From Prostheceraeus crozeri (Eukaryota > Platyhelminthes > Polycladida > Euryleptidae), in contig CAJQUW010006804.1 in NCBI GenBank assembly GCA_907163375.1, positions 310,001 to 374,000 of the forward strand: a DNA stretch of 64,000 nucleotides. Reading direction: 5' to 3'. Numbering within the stretch: position 1 is the first letter of the stretch; each line of letters starts with the position of its first letter. A model generated the notes under the pieces. The model was not told where the DNA came from, made no database searches, and saw only the letters and a list, made by a program, of their open reading frames with translations. The position numbers and the translations under genes are program-made. Positions 1 to 11,689 of this stretch are shown piece after piece.

Positions 1-3000
1 CTAGTTGTCTGTTCTGCGTAGTTACTTTTGGTTCTACATTGTCAATGGGCTGTACAATAGGTCTGTCATTTTGGCTATGCACAGCTTCCAGTATGTTATA
101 TGCAGCGAAACCTCTACCTTTCGTGGTTTGTGATACTAACTTTCGTTGCCAATGATTCGTGGCGAAATTTTTGATCACATATCACAGTATTACTGCGTAC
201 TTAATCCATGGGAAATGGATTATTATAACAGTCTCAGAGAATTTAGCCATTTACGAGCGAGATTTCTCGGCAGACTTAACCATCACGTTTTTTCCTATAC
301 AAGGAGATGTCAGTACGACTGGCAGGTTTTTCAACAGCAATGGATGAAGAAGTAACCTGGATATGTTGACTGATCCTGGCTTACCCTGAGTCCAGTCATT
401 GAGAATTATTGGAAAGTGCCTGCCAGTTTGTAATGATGAAATTGTTAAAATCGAGCAGAACTTAAAGTAGGCCTACTCAAGTACATTAAAGACATTCTTC
501 TCATATGTATGTATGTCCAGTCTAGGTGAAGTGATAATCTGTTTCTCCTTCAAAATCTAACAAGAAGAAATGTATCAAAATTTTATAAATGCTTGTCTCT
601 ATGACATAGAAGACAAAATTGTCTGCATGAGTTAGCAGCTAAAATGATTCTGTCTTACGATCATTTGTTATATAGTTCATCACAGCTAATGGACATTGAA
701 CTAAAGAATCAGGATTTTCCAAAATGTCACATAACTTTTGACATTGTCAAGGTCTAATTTCGAAATTGATAGATAAAAATTCTCTTAGTGAATGTTATTT
801 CTCACTAAAACGCCTCACCAGATACGAGCAGATAAACCACGTATAATCTGAAATGTGACAGAAATATTATACCGTCAAATACTTTTATTGCCTGCTAACA
901 ACACATTTCTTAAAGCAACATGATCAAAGTGAATCACACAGACATGTGTATGAGTTTTTTAATTAACTTCACCTTTTCAACTCTTAGTAGCACATGTAAT
1001 GGAATGAGATCCTAGAGAACCATTTGTTATATTCACTGGAAGTATTCAATGTTTTCTCCATAGACAATGGACCCTTTCCTTCCCGATTCTGTCGAAGATC
1101 TGAATACTTTTAAATTGTGTTTTATGCATGTTGTGCATATACTTTTGCTCCCCGAAGATTTTAGAAATTAATGAACATCTGTTGACTTACACTTATACAG
1201 AAGACAACATGCACTACATATTGTATTAATGTGACAATGGCAACCGTCTTCTTCAAGATAAATTGTGAAGTCGGATGATGTCTTGACAACCACATTTTAA
1301 AATTATCATGTACCTGGTTTGGATATTTTGAAGTTTTTAATTCTTTTCAGGAACATCCACTGAAATGAGAATATCAGTGGCCCAACTTTGAAGTAATATG
1401 ACAACATACATATCCACAGTGAGTGTTCACAGAGAAGCGGACACACCAATATCTTCCATAATGATCGTTGAGTACAAAAATCAGAGAATCGAACATTAGA
1501 AATATAGCAGGAGTATGTTTAATGTGTATCGATTGTCAATGCTACCCAGCATCTGTAAATTGACAACCTTTAAATGACAGATCCAGTCAACTGTCTTGAA
1601 GTGAGCGACTGTTGAATATTGCAAAAGGTAGGTGACCCAATTAGCACTTGTTTTGCCATGATATTTTGCGGACGTTGTTTACCATGACTGTCAACTTGTC
1701 AACTTTATGATGTGACAAAGTATGATACTTAATAATTAGACACTGACATCTTAGGTTAATATTTTGATCGATTTAGGTATTTTTTAGATGAATAATTTTG
1801 CAGATTTAGGTTGTTAATTTAGGTGAATTAAATATTTTTTAAAGTAGCTAAATTCATCTAGAGCAATTGTATCCTTTGTTCTATTTTTTGTTTCTTTACT
1901 TTTCGTTGTCTAATTTGCAAACAGATACATTGCAATTTAAGTAAAGTTGATGAGAGATGACAACAAGAAGTGATCAGTTGTTAACTCAAATGTGATTCGG
2001 AGCAATTTTGCTTCAAACTAAATAACAATAGAGCAAATTAGACAACAATGGCTGTGCACATTTCGTGAATGGATCAGCTTACTTCAAATGTCATTGATGC
2101 ATTATATGCTTAATATATATTCATACTTAATTATATTCATACAGTTATACAAGATGCGTGTTTATTATTCAATGTGAGTCGTCTTTTTTGCGGTCATAAT
2201 ACTAATTCGTCACGACGATTTTCTCGATGTGTTCCTCAGTCTGTATTTGCCGTATCAAGATGGTCCGTTAATCGTAACCGATCTCTCAACGTCTGCACTA
2301 TCCAATGAAGAGAATTTTGACGCAGTAACATCAGATCAGAAGGTGTCTGAAGAAAATCCTTCGGGTGCATCCATCCTTTTACTCATCATAGTATCTGATA
2401 AAGTTCAGATAACACTTGATTTTTTGAGATTGCATGCACGCCTCAATATAACAATAGCAACGTTTAATCGAAAAGAAAACAATGTCGGTGCTTTGAAAAA
2501 ATAACTGGAATTTGGGTAGAAAATATATCTCAGGTGATTCAGCTAGATTTTCGCTGTATATTAATAATGTTATATTGAAATATTGAGCTATTAAACATAC
2601 TTATAGGTCATCGAAAAACACCTAATTTGATGAAAAGGAAGCTAAAATCAGGTGATCTATTGAAATTAGGTAAATACATTAGAACTGCCAAAGACATCAG
2701 AACGAAGAAGCAATCGGAAAGATAATAGCATCGTGATCAACACTCATAGGTCTGTAATCTTGGATATATTTTGTTTATCTATAAGAGGAATCTAAATCTA
2801 GAAACCGTGGCGGCAACTGTGCTTCGCCAACAGGAATCTGACAAATAACTTCAACTTAGATTTAGCGAACCTTTAAAGATTACTTAGCACTTGGACCTGA
2901 ACCGCTCAGGACTCTCAAGTCACAATATAAACCCAAAACTAATGACTAAAAGCAAATTAAGAGAAGGTAAGATCAGTTTTTTATTAGAATTACATGAATT

Positions 3001-5680
3001 TCTCATTACTCGGTTATGAAACCGATATGACGACCGCTTACCTTGACAGTCTGTAGCTCTCGTGAAACTTTGTGAACAATGCTCATGCAAGTTCGGACCC
3101 GAAGGGAAGACACTTACCGAGTTCACAACTTTAGACAGTGTCAAATATACCAAGTGTAAAGTCTGTGTCGTAGGTTAGAATTGGATCGTCTCTAAATAGT
3201 GTTATTTTCACTGCTCGCTTAAGTCATAGGAATGTATCTTCTCGATAATACGCAACACCTTTCCGTTTCCTGACGTGGGATTGTCTGTCGTAAATTACAT
3301 TCTTGCCATTTTCCGTGGGTCCATGGCTTGATCTCGCGGAATCCATTATTTCCATTAAATGATCTGACAGGCATCGCTCTTGATTTATTTCCGTTTCCAC
3401 GCAATTCCATTGTTAATGATAAAATGTGTCGTAATACCATTCGAATTACCCAACGGTGTTGTTGCATTTTTATTTCCTCTGTGAGACTTCGAACTCGCAA
3501 CGCCCTTCGACCAAATGAATGCTAAGTTGAAGTTTAATTATACGTTCGAATGATTCTCATGGTCCACCCTTAAATTACTAGATAGTTTAAACCTCTAATT
3601 TGCAATTTAAACTATGAGAGTTATTTAGTTTGTAGAATATATTTTCATTTATTTTAACTTATAATACTATCATATCATATTCATGATTTATGTATTTTAC
3701 ATTCGGTGCAAGGGGAACTTAAATTTTTTTACTAATTTCCTATCATATATTTCTCATTTTTAATTTACCGTCTAATTATACTTTTCACATATAAATGATC
3801 TGCTCTATGTTACAGGTCTATATCTTAGCGAGAAATCATTTAGGTAGTCAGTCCAGAATATCTTAAAGCCGATCGCAGACGAGAGGTTCGGAACGCACTT
3901 TATAATAATACTTGGAACTCAATTCGTGATTTCTTCTGAATTACAGGTAAGACGAACTCGAACTCCTTTTGCTGTTTACTTTAGCTACTATGCAATGATA
4001 GATAACACACACAATATTTCTGTTGCTTCCGGACCTCTCGTTTAGTGAAATAACGATATAAGAAGTGCTAGATTGATTAAGAAAATATCTTAATAAATGG
4101 GAAAAATAAACACCATATAAGATTATCTTTAATATTACATAGCTGATTTCTACCTGCCGTACTATTCAATTAATATGTCGTCACTTTCATATTTTATGAT
4201 GAATGAGAATGTGCATTTGTAGGTCCTCTCCTTCAAGCGTCAATCTGTTTTTCATCAAACATCTTATTTCTTCATCTCATTTTGGCGAATTCTAAAAATT
4301 TAACCTTGAATGCTTGATTACAGAATGCTATCAACGTGTTTTCTGTATCAGAAAATAAGTGTTTTTGACTTTTGACTTTGCTAACGAAGCCAAGATTCGA
4401 AGCTTTTAGACTAATATTGAAAAAACGTCATCATTTCAAAAATAACTGCACATTTTAGAAATTTGAATTTTATCTCTCAAATGGCAGCGACTCTTTCATC
4501 GCAGCGACTCATCTTACAGGCAGGCATACATCCTACATGTTCATGCGTGTATAACTTAAGTAGTGTGTTTTCGCTAATAAACGTCCACTCTCAAGTAAAC
4601 ACAGCTCTCTAATTTAAGCTTCATGAAAATGGCCACAATGCCAAAAAAGCCTGTAAGCCCCTTTCCTAATAAGCACAACTTTTCAATGCAATCCCCTGCC
4701 ATGTAAATAGGTCAAGAAATATGACCATGGATTCATAATAACGAGAGTGTGTTGTTGAATTACAGGTACAATAACATTGCAAAATATCTTTCCAAAAAAA
4801 TAATCGCGTTGTTTACCGTGAAAGCTTTTATTCAATAATCATTTCCTTTAGTAAATGTATTGGTTATGGAATAACAGAAGAATGAAAAATTCTTCAGGCA
4901 TTTGAAAGATTAGTTTATTATACTTCTTTCAAAAGTTATCATGATTCAAAAGTTAGGTGGAAAAAGTGCCAATCATAGTGGCGCAAGTGTAAAAGCCCAC
5001 CACTATGGAAAGATCACAGAGTTTCTTACTTTCCTCGTTTTATTTAGCGCAGTTGCTTCAACCAGAGTATCAAAAATAGAATTGTTTCATCAATTCTATA
5101 AAATTGAACTTTGTGTTGCAACAATTTTAAAATAATGTTATAAAAAATATAAGTATAAACACAAAATTCCACATCATCCTGGGTCTGATCAATACATGTG
5201 TACATAATAAGGCCCATATTCATATTCTAGGATGAATTCAAGACTCAGAAGCTGCATATCAGATTATAGATGTCAATACCAATCCAAATACAGGTGCCAT
5301 AGATGGTGTGACAACAGCTTAAGAAACCATTATTTTGAAATGCTTTAACCCACCCCTTGGAGAATTTTTTAATATCTTTTGAACCAAACAAGCTATGACC
5401 ACCAGATTTGTAGTAGCTTTCTTTCTGCTTATTATGCAACTTTTGACAGAAGGAAAATAAATTTGGCACAATACTTTTGGCGTGGGAGCTATTTTAAAAT
5501 TTGAATGTTTGGATTATTTTGACTGATTTCGGTATATATTCACTTCTAATGCATATTGTGGTATCAATTCTTGATGAAATAAGTTGAGATTTCATAGAGG
5601 ATTTTTACAGAGAGGATCAGTACAGAGATATTCACAAATGCAAAATCTTTAAATTTGAAATTATCTGCTTGTTGTGTATG
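1..5680. other. Gene-free AT-rich stretch
   Basis: No recognisable gene, transposon end or RNA gene was seen on either strand. Open frames here are short (93 codons or fewer), lack recognisable motifs and have no codon-level signal that I can defend. Splice-donor-like strings occur (for example CAG then GTAAGA near 3945), but without a partner exon they carry no weight. A short direct repeat of GCAGCGACTC lies near 4485-4510. The stretch is probably intergenic or intronic. Confidence 0.5.
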
Positions 5681-5715
5681 CATATTTGAAATTTGAAATT
5701 CAAATTTCAAATATG
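5681..5715. repeat. Perfect 17-bp-arm palindrome
   Basis: Two 17-base arms, beginning CATATTTGAAATTTGAA, are exact reverse complements around a single central A. The sequence is built from AAATTTGAAATT-type words that also occur just upstream near 5650 and again near 12005, so it may be a low-complexity expansion rather than a functional site. Confidence 0.8.
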
Positions 5716-8308
5716 ATTTTTTATCATTTTTGTTCTCTTTAGCTCTGCATCTAATTAGCAATTAATGAAAATCTTCATAATCATATTTCTTTTAGCCTCA
5801 GTATTTCGATAGAAGTCACCGAATTTGGTTGTTCCTTCATCTGCAGAAGCCAAATATTAAAATGTGCGATTGCAGTGCGATTTTGAGCTAAATTAAAGCT
5901 TTGAATCTTTGACTAATCAAAGGTCTAAACCCATGACCTCATCTAATACAATGATGTAATCTCAGAGCGATAAATAATCATCGTTTTATTAAACACCTTA
6001 CCCAGATCTTTCGATTAGAGTATGTTTTATTAGTTATGTTGTCATTTTTAATTTCAAATAGTGATCTAATGGGAATTTGTTAAAAATTGGCGGTTTTTGA
6101 CCTTTGACCTTCATCTCAGCCCAGGGATGACCTTAGAAATAAAACTGATGCTGTTTTTCTGAATCCCTTTCAATGCCTATTTGATTGATGTGTGGTTTAG
6201 TAAAGTTGATGCATTAATTTGGGAGATCAACAAGGGGGCCGAAATTCGACGCCCCCCCCCCAGGGGACGCGTTCGGAAAAATAGCTCAGTGGGGTGGGGG
6301 TCAAAGCAAAGTAATATCATTATCTCTTGCTTTTGGACCCTTTATTTTTCGAGATGCATTTCAATTCTAGGTAACTCAATCAATTACTGCATCTTAATTC
6401 AAAAAGTAATTTGATATATTTAATTTCTTATAAATAAATGTAGAATAATTTCTTATCGATGCATGTATTCAACTGAAACATGAACATTCAAATAATTGAA
6501 AAAGTCTTTCGACAATTTTAAAATTTATATGAGACTTTTAAATTATTGTGGCAAAAATGAAGACACTAAGTTTTCGATACCGTCGGAATTTCAAGCATTT
6601 TCATAAATCCGAAATGAATGTCACAAAGCAGTTCATATATTTACATGAGAACAAAGTAACATATCATAAGACTGCACTTTTATCTTTGTCTTAACCCAGT
6701 TATTTCGATATCATGATATTGAGTTCAGACGGTAGAAGAAGCCTTTTACTGAAATCATCTTGATAACTTCTTTGGTCATACGCTCTCAGGAATGCGGTAT
6801 TTCCCGCCATCATATTTCTTTTATCTTGAAAGGCTGTCCTTTGTTTCAATGAGCTGGATGCTTGTATGATGAATATTATTTAGACAGATGAATAAAGATA
6901 ATGCCACCAGGGTCACTAGACTCAGTATGAAGGCGACTGATAGATTATCGTGGTCATCATCGGCCGTGGGACTCAGTCTTCAAGTCTTGCAACAATTCAA
7001 CTTTCACATGAATACTGATTGGATTTTAGACAGAGTAAATCTTAGACGATTTTATGTCCTCTTAATGGCATGCATTCTTAAATCAGCCGTCTAATGATGC
7101 ATTTGTTGATAAGTGAAGAATTAAGAGTGTGCACTGTAATATATATCAGAATGTATCGGAATATGAGTACATGCAAGCGATTTCGCCCCTTGTTATCAGA
7201 TGCCACTGCAGCGTTCTCAAATAAACGGGCATTAAATGTCTAAAGTTGGTGTATTTTGCTGATACATATCCATTACATGCTATATCACATGCATATATGC
7301 ATTTCACATATTCTAGTAAGCCATATTCAACCATAAAACTAATATTCTCTTGAAACTGAAGAATTTTAGTGTTAAGTCTGTTTGAGGATGAAGTGTTGAA
7401 ACAATTGACATTAAAAACACCATTAATTTTTACTTGCAATAATTTATTAGGGTGAAATGGTTTTCGAAATAATCACCGATTTTTGAGTTAAGAAGCTATT
7501 ATGCTGCAGTAAAACAATCGCCATTCATTTGACGAAACATTGAATTATACATATTTCTGCATGCACGAAAATCGGTGAAATTCAAGCATAAGTTATAAAT
7601 AGCAAGTGCCATCAAAACGTTTTTCTAAACATATGCACCATCGGAATAGAAAAAAATCAATTCCGCAGAATATGGGATAAATTTTGCCGAGATAGCTAGA
7701 ATACACTGAAGAAATGCTTGCTTTACTGCCATGCGCAAGTTCTAAGTTTGTCGTCAAAAAAGGTGGAAACCATTAATTTCCGATAATCTAATACTCAGTA
7801 AGCTTAACCACTTAAAACTTATGAACATTAATTGCTGGAATAACCAGGTCCGGGTGCATCTAACGATTTCATGAAACAACTGACGTTGCGTAGAAGAGAG
7901 TAGAGACTGAAGATCGGTGCTTAGCCTAGGGCAAGGTAAATACGATTAGCAAAACAAATGAGACAACATTGGTCGAAGATTTTGCCGATGGCAATGAACA
8001 CTGCTGGAAATGAAATTATGGACGCTTGGGTGACTGACAGGCCGCCTCCTGTTGTGCTAGTTAAATGAGAAGTCGCGACGCAGAAGGAAAGTGGTGTGAT
8101 TTAAATTACTGATCGCATCTTATCTAGGAATTTAGAACGCTACAATGTTCAAGAGCTAGAAAGCATTAACTTTCACAAGAATAAGCGGCAAGTCAATCTA
8201 TATTCGCAAACACCGTTTATTTGACTTAAAATGGAGGAAATTCATTAGTGATAAAGTGCAAATGTACAATTCAAAACTTAGAAAATCGCATTTTTATAAA
8301 AGAAAAAA
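5716..8308. other. Gene-free stretch with a small GC-rich island
   Basis: No gene was recognised. A brief GC-rich island at about 6235-6305 contains a run of about ten C at 6252-6261 and a G-rich string ending near 6301, in otherwise AT-rich DNA. It may be the remnant of a repeat terminus. The rest shows nothing I can name. Confidence 0.45.
6098..6110. promoter_or_regulatory. DR1-type nuclear-receptor half-site pair
   Basis: The 13 bases TGACCTTTGACCT read on the minus strand as two AGGTCA half-sites with one spacer base, the classical DR1 arrangement bound by RXR/HNF4-type nuclear receptors. The match is exact. There is no adjacent gene or promoter to give it a role, and similar strings are sometimes part of dispersed repeats, so function is only a possibility. 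Confidence 0.25.
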
Positions 8309-8450
8309 TCATGAATATCTAAAGAAAGTGACAGCGATTAAGTCAACAAAAGTCACCAACATCCTTGATCCCCGACCACACTCGCCTGACCAAGAAATCA
8401 AACCGAAGTCCGCGGTGGAGACAGAAAGCGCAGTGGCCTAGTTCACATCT
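8309..8450 (-). mobile_element. tRNA-derived SINE, family A, copy 1
   Basis: On the minus strand this shares with two copies at 25.2-25.6 kb the order: CCGCGGAC, a box-B-like stretch (here mutated, GGTTTGATTTC), a segment ending GGCGAGTG, then a tail around TTTAGATATTC. The better-preserved copies have GGTTCGATTCC, a perfect RNA polymerase III B box, which identifies the head as tRNA-derived. This copy is diverged and probably inactive. Its 5' end runs into one arm of the inverted repeats at 8438-8925. Confidence 0.65.
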
Positions 8451-8925
8451 CTCAACATCGACATAACTCCCTATTTAAATTGCAGGTACGCCCGACTAAA
8501 TTTCAGATTTGTAATTAGCATGTTAGTGAAATTTCGATGGACATTCACTAAATATCACTTTAAACACACTTCTGGTGAATTGCCTAAGCTGCGTGCGCCT
8601 ACAATAATTAATAAATGCAAACACAATGTACAAATGTAGATAGAATGATTAAATATTGAGCTGAATCCTCAGTTAAAAAATGGGAACAGACCTGAAAAGC
8701 TGCCATTTCATCCAATATCAGGAATCATCAGCAGAGATGTGAATCTCTCACATGTCACATCAATCAACATCAACATTACCCGGGCATGACTGTAACTTTA
8801 AATAGGGAGTTATGTCGATGTTGAGAGATGTGAACTAGGCCTGCTGATGATTCCTGATATTATATAAAATGGCAGCTATTCAGGTCTGCTCTCATTTTTC
8901 AACTGAGGATGCAACCCAATATTTA
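8438..8925. repeat. Interleaved inverted repeats (A-B-A'-B')
   Basis: Arm A (about 8438-8483) and arm A' (about 8793-8840) are nearly exact reverse complements over about 44 bases, including ATAGGGAGTTATGTCGATG in A'. Arm B (about 8650-8735) and B' (about 8840-8925) are reverse complements over about 80 bases with a few differences. The pairs interleave rather than nest, so both stems cannot form a simple hairpin together. This suggests two successive inverted duplications or insertions. Confidence 0.7.
8505..8620. repeat. Dispersed repeat family, copy 1
   Basis: About 105-115 bases here match 47613-47717 in the same orientation at high similarity. Shared words include CACTTTAAACACACT and CATTCACTAAATA-type strings. 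Two copies 39 kb apart make this an interspersed repeat, probably a short transposon fragment. No ends or coding capacity are visible. Confidence 0.65.
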
Positions 8926-9820
8926 ATTATTCTATTTACATTGCAACTACTTATCTTGATAGTTAAATAAAAGTTACTGTTTTCCATGTGAATTGAAAAA
9001 AATGACCATAGTCCGGATAACTTTATTGGCAGCTGTCTTCTAGCATGTGATCTAAACCGAAGTATAAGAATTCTACAATTACTGACCGCTATCCACAACA
9101 ATTTTAAAGTGATTATAAGCTAGCCTCTTTAAAACCGCATCTATAATAGCTGTGACACAATTATCTCACATTTATTGCATTATTATCGATGTAAATAAGA
9201 AAATATTTATAAGCTGAAATTATCGCTATCTCCAGCTGATCAACATACTGATCATAAAGTTATCAAACCTCTTGCAGCCTTGACACTTCCCCTCACAATT
9301 TTATGCTACATTATTTGAGGGACATGTGAGACAGGTTCTGATAATCGACAAGAGAAACTCTCTCAAGGATAGATACCACGAGACTCAAGTTGTCACAAAA
9401 AATGTGAATGAAAAATTAAACACTTGATTTGCTTTCCCCCTCGCCCAGATCTCGGCCACAAATTGAGGTCCGATGTAGACAGCCGCCTCTCTGCCGACTA
9501 ATAAACTTGATGAGGAAAGTGTCGTTGAAATCTGGGCGGCAGGAGAAAGACAAGCGGCGTAACCAGACGGTGACATCAATCTTGGAGATCCACACCAAGC
9601 GCAGTTAATGAAATCGATTTGAAACACACCGACAGTCGCGCTTCCATGTCACGCTGCTTGAGTTTGAGCTGTATTATACACTTTCCTCAAATGAAGGTTA
9701 AACTTACCTTTATTTCAGTCAAATTTTATAAGTACAATCAATGCAGACATTTTCATGTGACCTTATTCTCAGGATAAAAAATGTTTTGGTAATGATTGAC
9801 CCGTGTACGACGCTCTCTGA
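8926..9820. other. No recognisable feature
   Basis: About 0.9 kb of unique-looking DNA. Short open frames on the minus strand (8892-9101, 9385-9627) show no recognised motif. Confidence 0.45.
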
Positions 9821-10559
9821 TGCATCATCAAAGTCCGGCAGCCAGAACTAGTTTCTGCAGGAAACGAGGCCGAAAATGAGACTCTCGCAGAATGATATAC
9901 ACCCTATGCATACTACGAATCTGCACGTCTGCCGAGTTCTAGTGAGTTTCTCTTCTTGTCAGACAAGATAAAAAAAACATAAATCCAATAGGACTCAGAT
10001 TGCATTTTTTGGCTAAAATGAAATTTTCTATGTTTTTTCTTATCAACTCAAAGGTACTAAGTTAAGAGCCATAATTTTTGTATGAAATGTCTTCAGGGCA
10101 TTTCCTATTATGTGATATGCTATTATCATGCATCTGATCGGCAATGTATGTGAGAATGTGGTTCAATATGGATGATGGGGGCCAACATGTTGGTGTTTGC
10201 CGACATTAAGAGGTTAGCCAAATCTAAATGTGTTTAGCTTTGTTATCAGGGGTGCATGAACATGAAGGAAAATTACCTGATGACATTCCATGCCAAAAAT
10301 TATGAGTCTAGGCTTAGTACTTTTCGTTTAATCAGAGAAAACATACAAAATTTCATTTTAGCTAAAAAATGCAATCTGCGTCCTATTGGATTTATATGTG
10401 TTTTTCTTTGATATTGTCTGACAAGAAGAGGAACTCACTAGAACTCGGCAGACGCACCGATTCGTAATAGGCATAGGGTGTATATCATTCTGTGGAAGTC
10501 TCATTTTCGGCCTTGTTCCCTGCAGAAACTCGTTCTGGCTGTCGGACTATGATGATGCA
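9821..10559. mobile_element. Long foldback element
   Basis: A left arm of about 290 bases (9821 to about 10108) is the reverse complement of a right arm (about 10268 to 10559), with scattered mismatches and small indels and a loop of about 160 bases. The outer ends read TGCATCATCA and TGATGATGCA. Internal landmarks such as GGCCGAAAATGAGACT are clearly paired. No coding frame and no convincing target-site duplication were seen, so the superfamily is unknown. Transcription through it would give a long imperfect double-stranded RNA. Confidence 0.75.
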
Positions 10560-10997
10560 AATAGAAACATTTTGAGCCATTTAAATTTCCAGGAAAGAAA
10601 ATTTGGTGGATAGCAGATAGAAGGACCTTGGGATCATCAATCTCAGACCATTTTCAATCACGGAACGTCGAGATTTCATCCAGGGATCCCAGCAACTTTT
10701 AAATATATAGTGCAAGCCATAGACTCCTGGATAAAAGTGGACAGGACTGACGGCAAGAGCAATGTTCGTGTACGTTATGTCCTCCATGGGATCACAGCTG
10801 ATCACATTAGAGATATAACTGTCAATGGTATGTAGTTTTGCAGATAGATATTTGAAAGAAAGTTTTTTCAGAATTTTCTGAGCAGATTTATTTGCATAAA
10901 ATGTTGTGCTATTGAACTTTAAAATAATTATAGGAGCAAATGAAATAGAAGCTGCAGAATGTGTTATGTGGACACTTATGTGAGATAGACGCATATA

Positions 10998-11687
10998 CAG
11001 TGCGCGACAAATTAATAGAAACCCCCAATGGAATTTCCTATATTTTTACGTATAGGAAACTACATTTTACACTTTAAAACAAGCTATTATCCAGAGTAGG
11101 TTTATATTGCAATGCTCAAGGAAGATCAGCATTACTTCAGGATAAAAAAAATCATTTGAAACTGTCAATATTCAGTTTGACCTGTTCAATATTCAATATA
11201 TGATATTCAATATTTATAACCTGTTCAATACGCCTACACAGGGAAAAAATTAATCGTGGCATATTGAGTAAGTTCGTTATCGTTATTCCAAACTTCCAAA
11301 AAGTTATAAATCAGTTCTTGTTTTGATGAACATTTCTGAATTCTCAGACATTCTGATTTCCCGCTTCTCCGCATGGAAAACCAATGGACCATTGTGAAAC
11401 AACGTCTGAGGATTCTTTTTGGAAGTTTGGAATAACGACGACGAACTTACTCAAATATGCCAGAATTAAATTCTTTCCATGCGCAGGCGTATTGAACAGA
11501 TTATAAATAACAATGGTGGTCAAACTAAATATTGACATTTTCAAATTATTTTTGATGATCCAGAAGTAATACTGAGCTTTTTTGAACATCGTAATATAAA
11601 CCTACTATGATTAAGGGCTTATCTTTAATTAAAATGTAAAAATAAATGAAATTCCATTAAGGGTTTCCATTATTTTATCACGCACTG
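10998..11687. mobile_element. Palindromic Tc1/mariner-type element
   Basis: The termini CAGTGCGCGACAAATTAATA (left) and, on the minus strand, CAGTGCGTGATAAAATAATG (right) are inverted repeats flanked by TA on both sides, as for Tc1/mariner insertions. The inverted similarity continues for about 300 bases into each arm, leaving a centre of only about 90 bases near 11311-11404. No transposase motif was seen; an 81-codon frame on the minus strand follows the repeat arm and is not credible as a gene. It is probably a non-autonomous element made by inverted duplication of one transposon end. Confidence 0.8.
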
Positions 11688-11689
11688 TA

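Noticed and set aside
3480-3535. tRNA-like minus-strand string with GCGAGTTCGAAGTCTC
   Set aside because: It resembles a T arm, but no A box or plausible D arm was found upstream.
10255-10300. CTGATGA near 10266 as a hammerhead
   Set aside because: It lies in the arm of a foldback element and lacks GAAA and the required helices.
11344-11589. 81-codon minus-strand ORF as a gene
   Set aside because: It lies wholly in the palindromic Tc1/mariner-type element, and its peptide follows the repeat arm.
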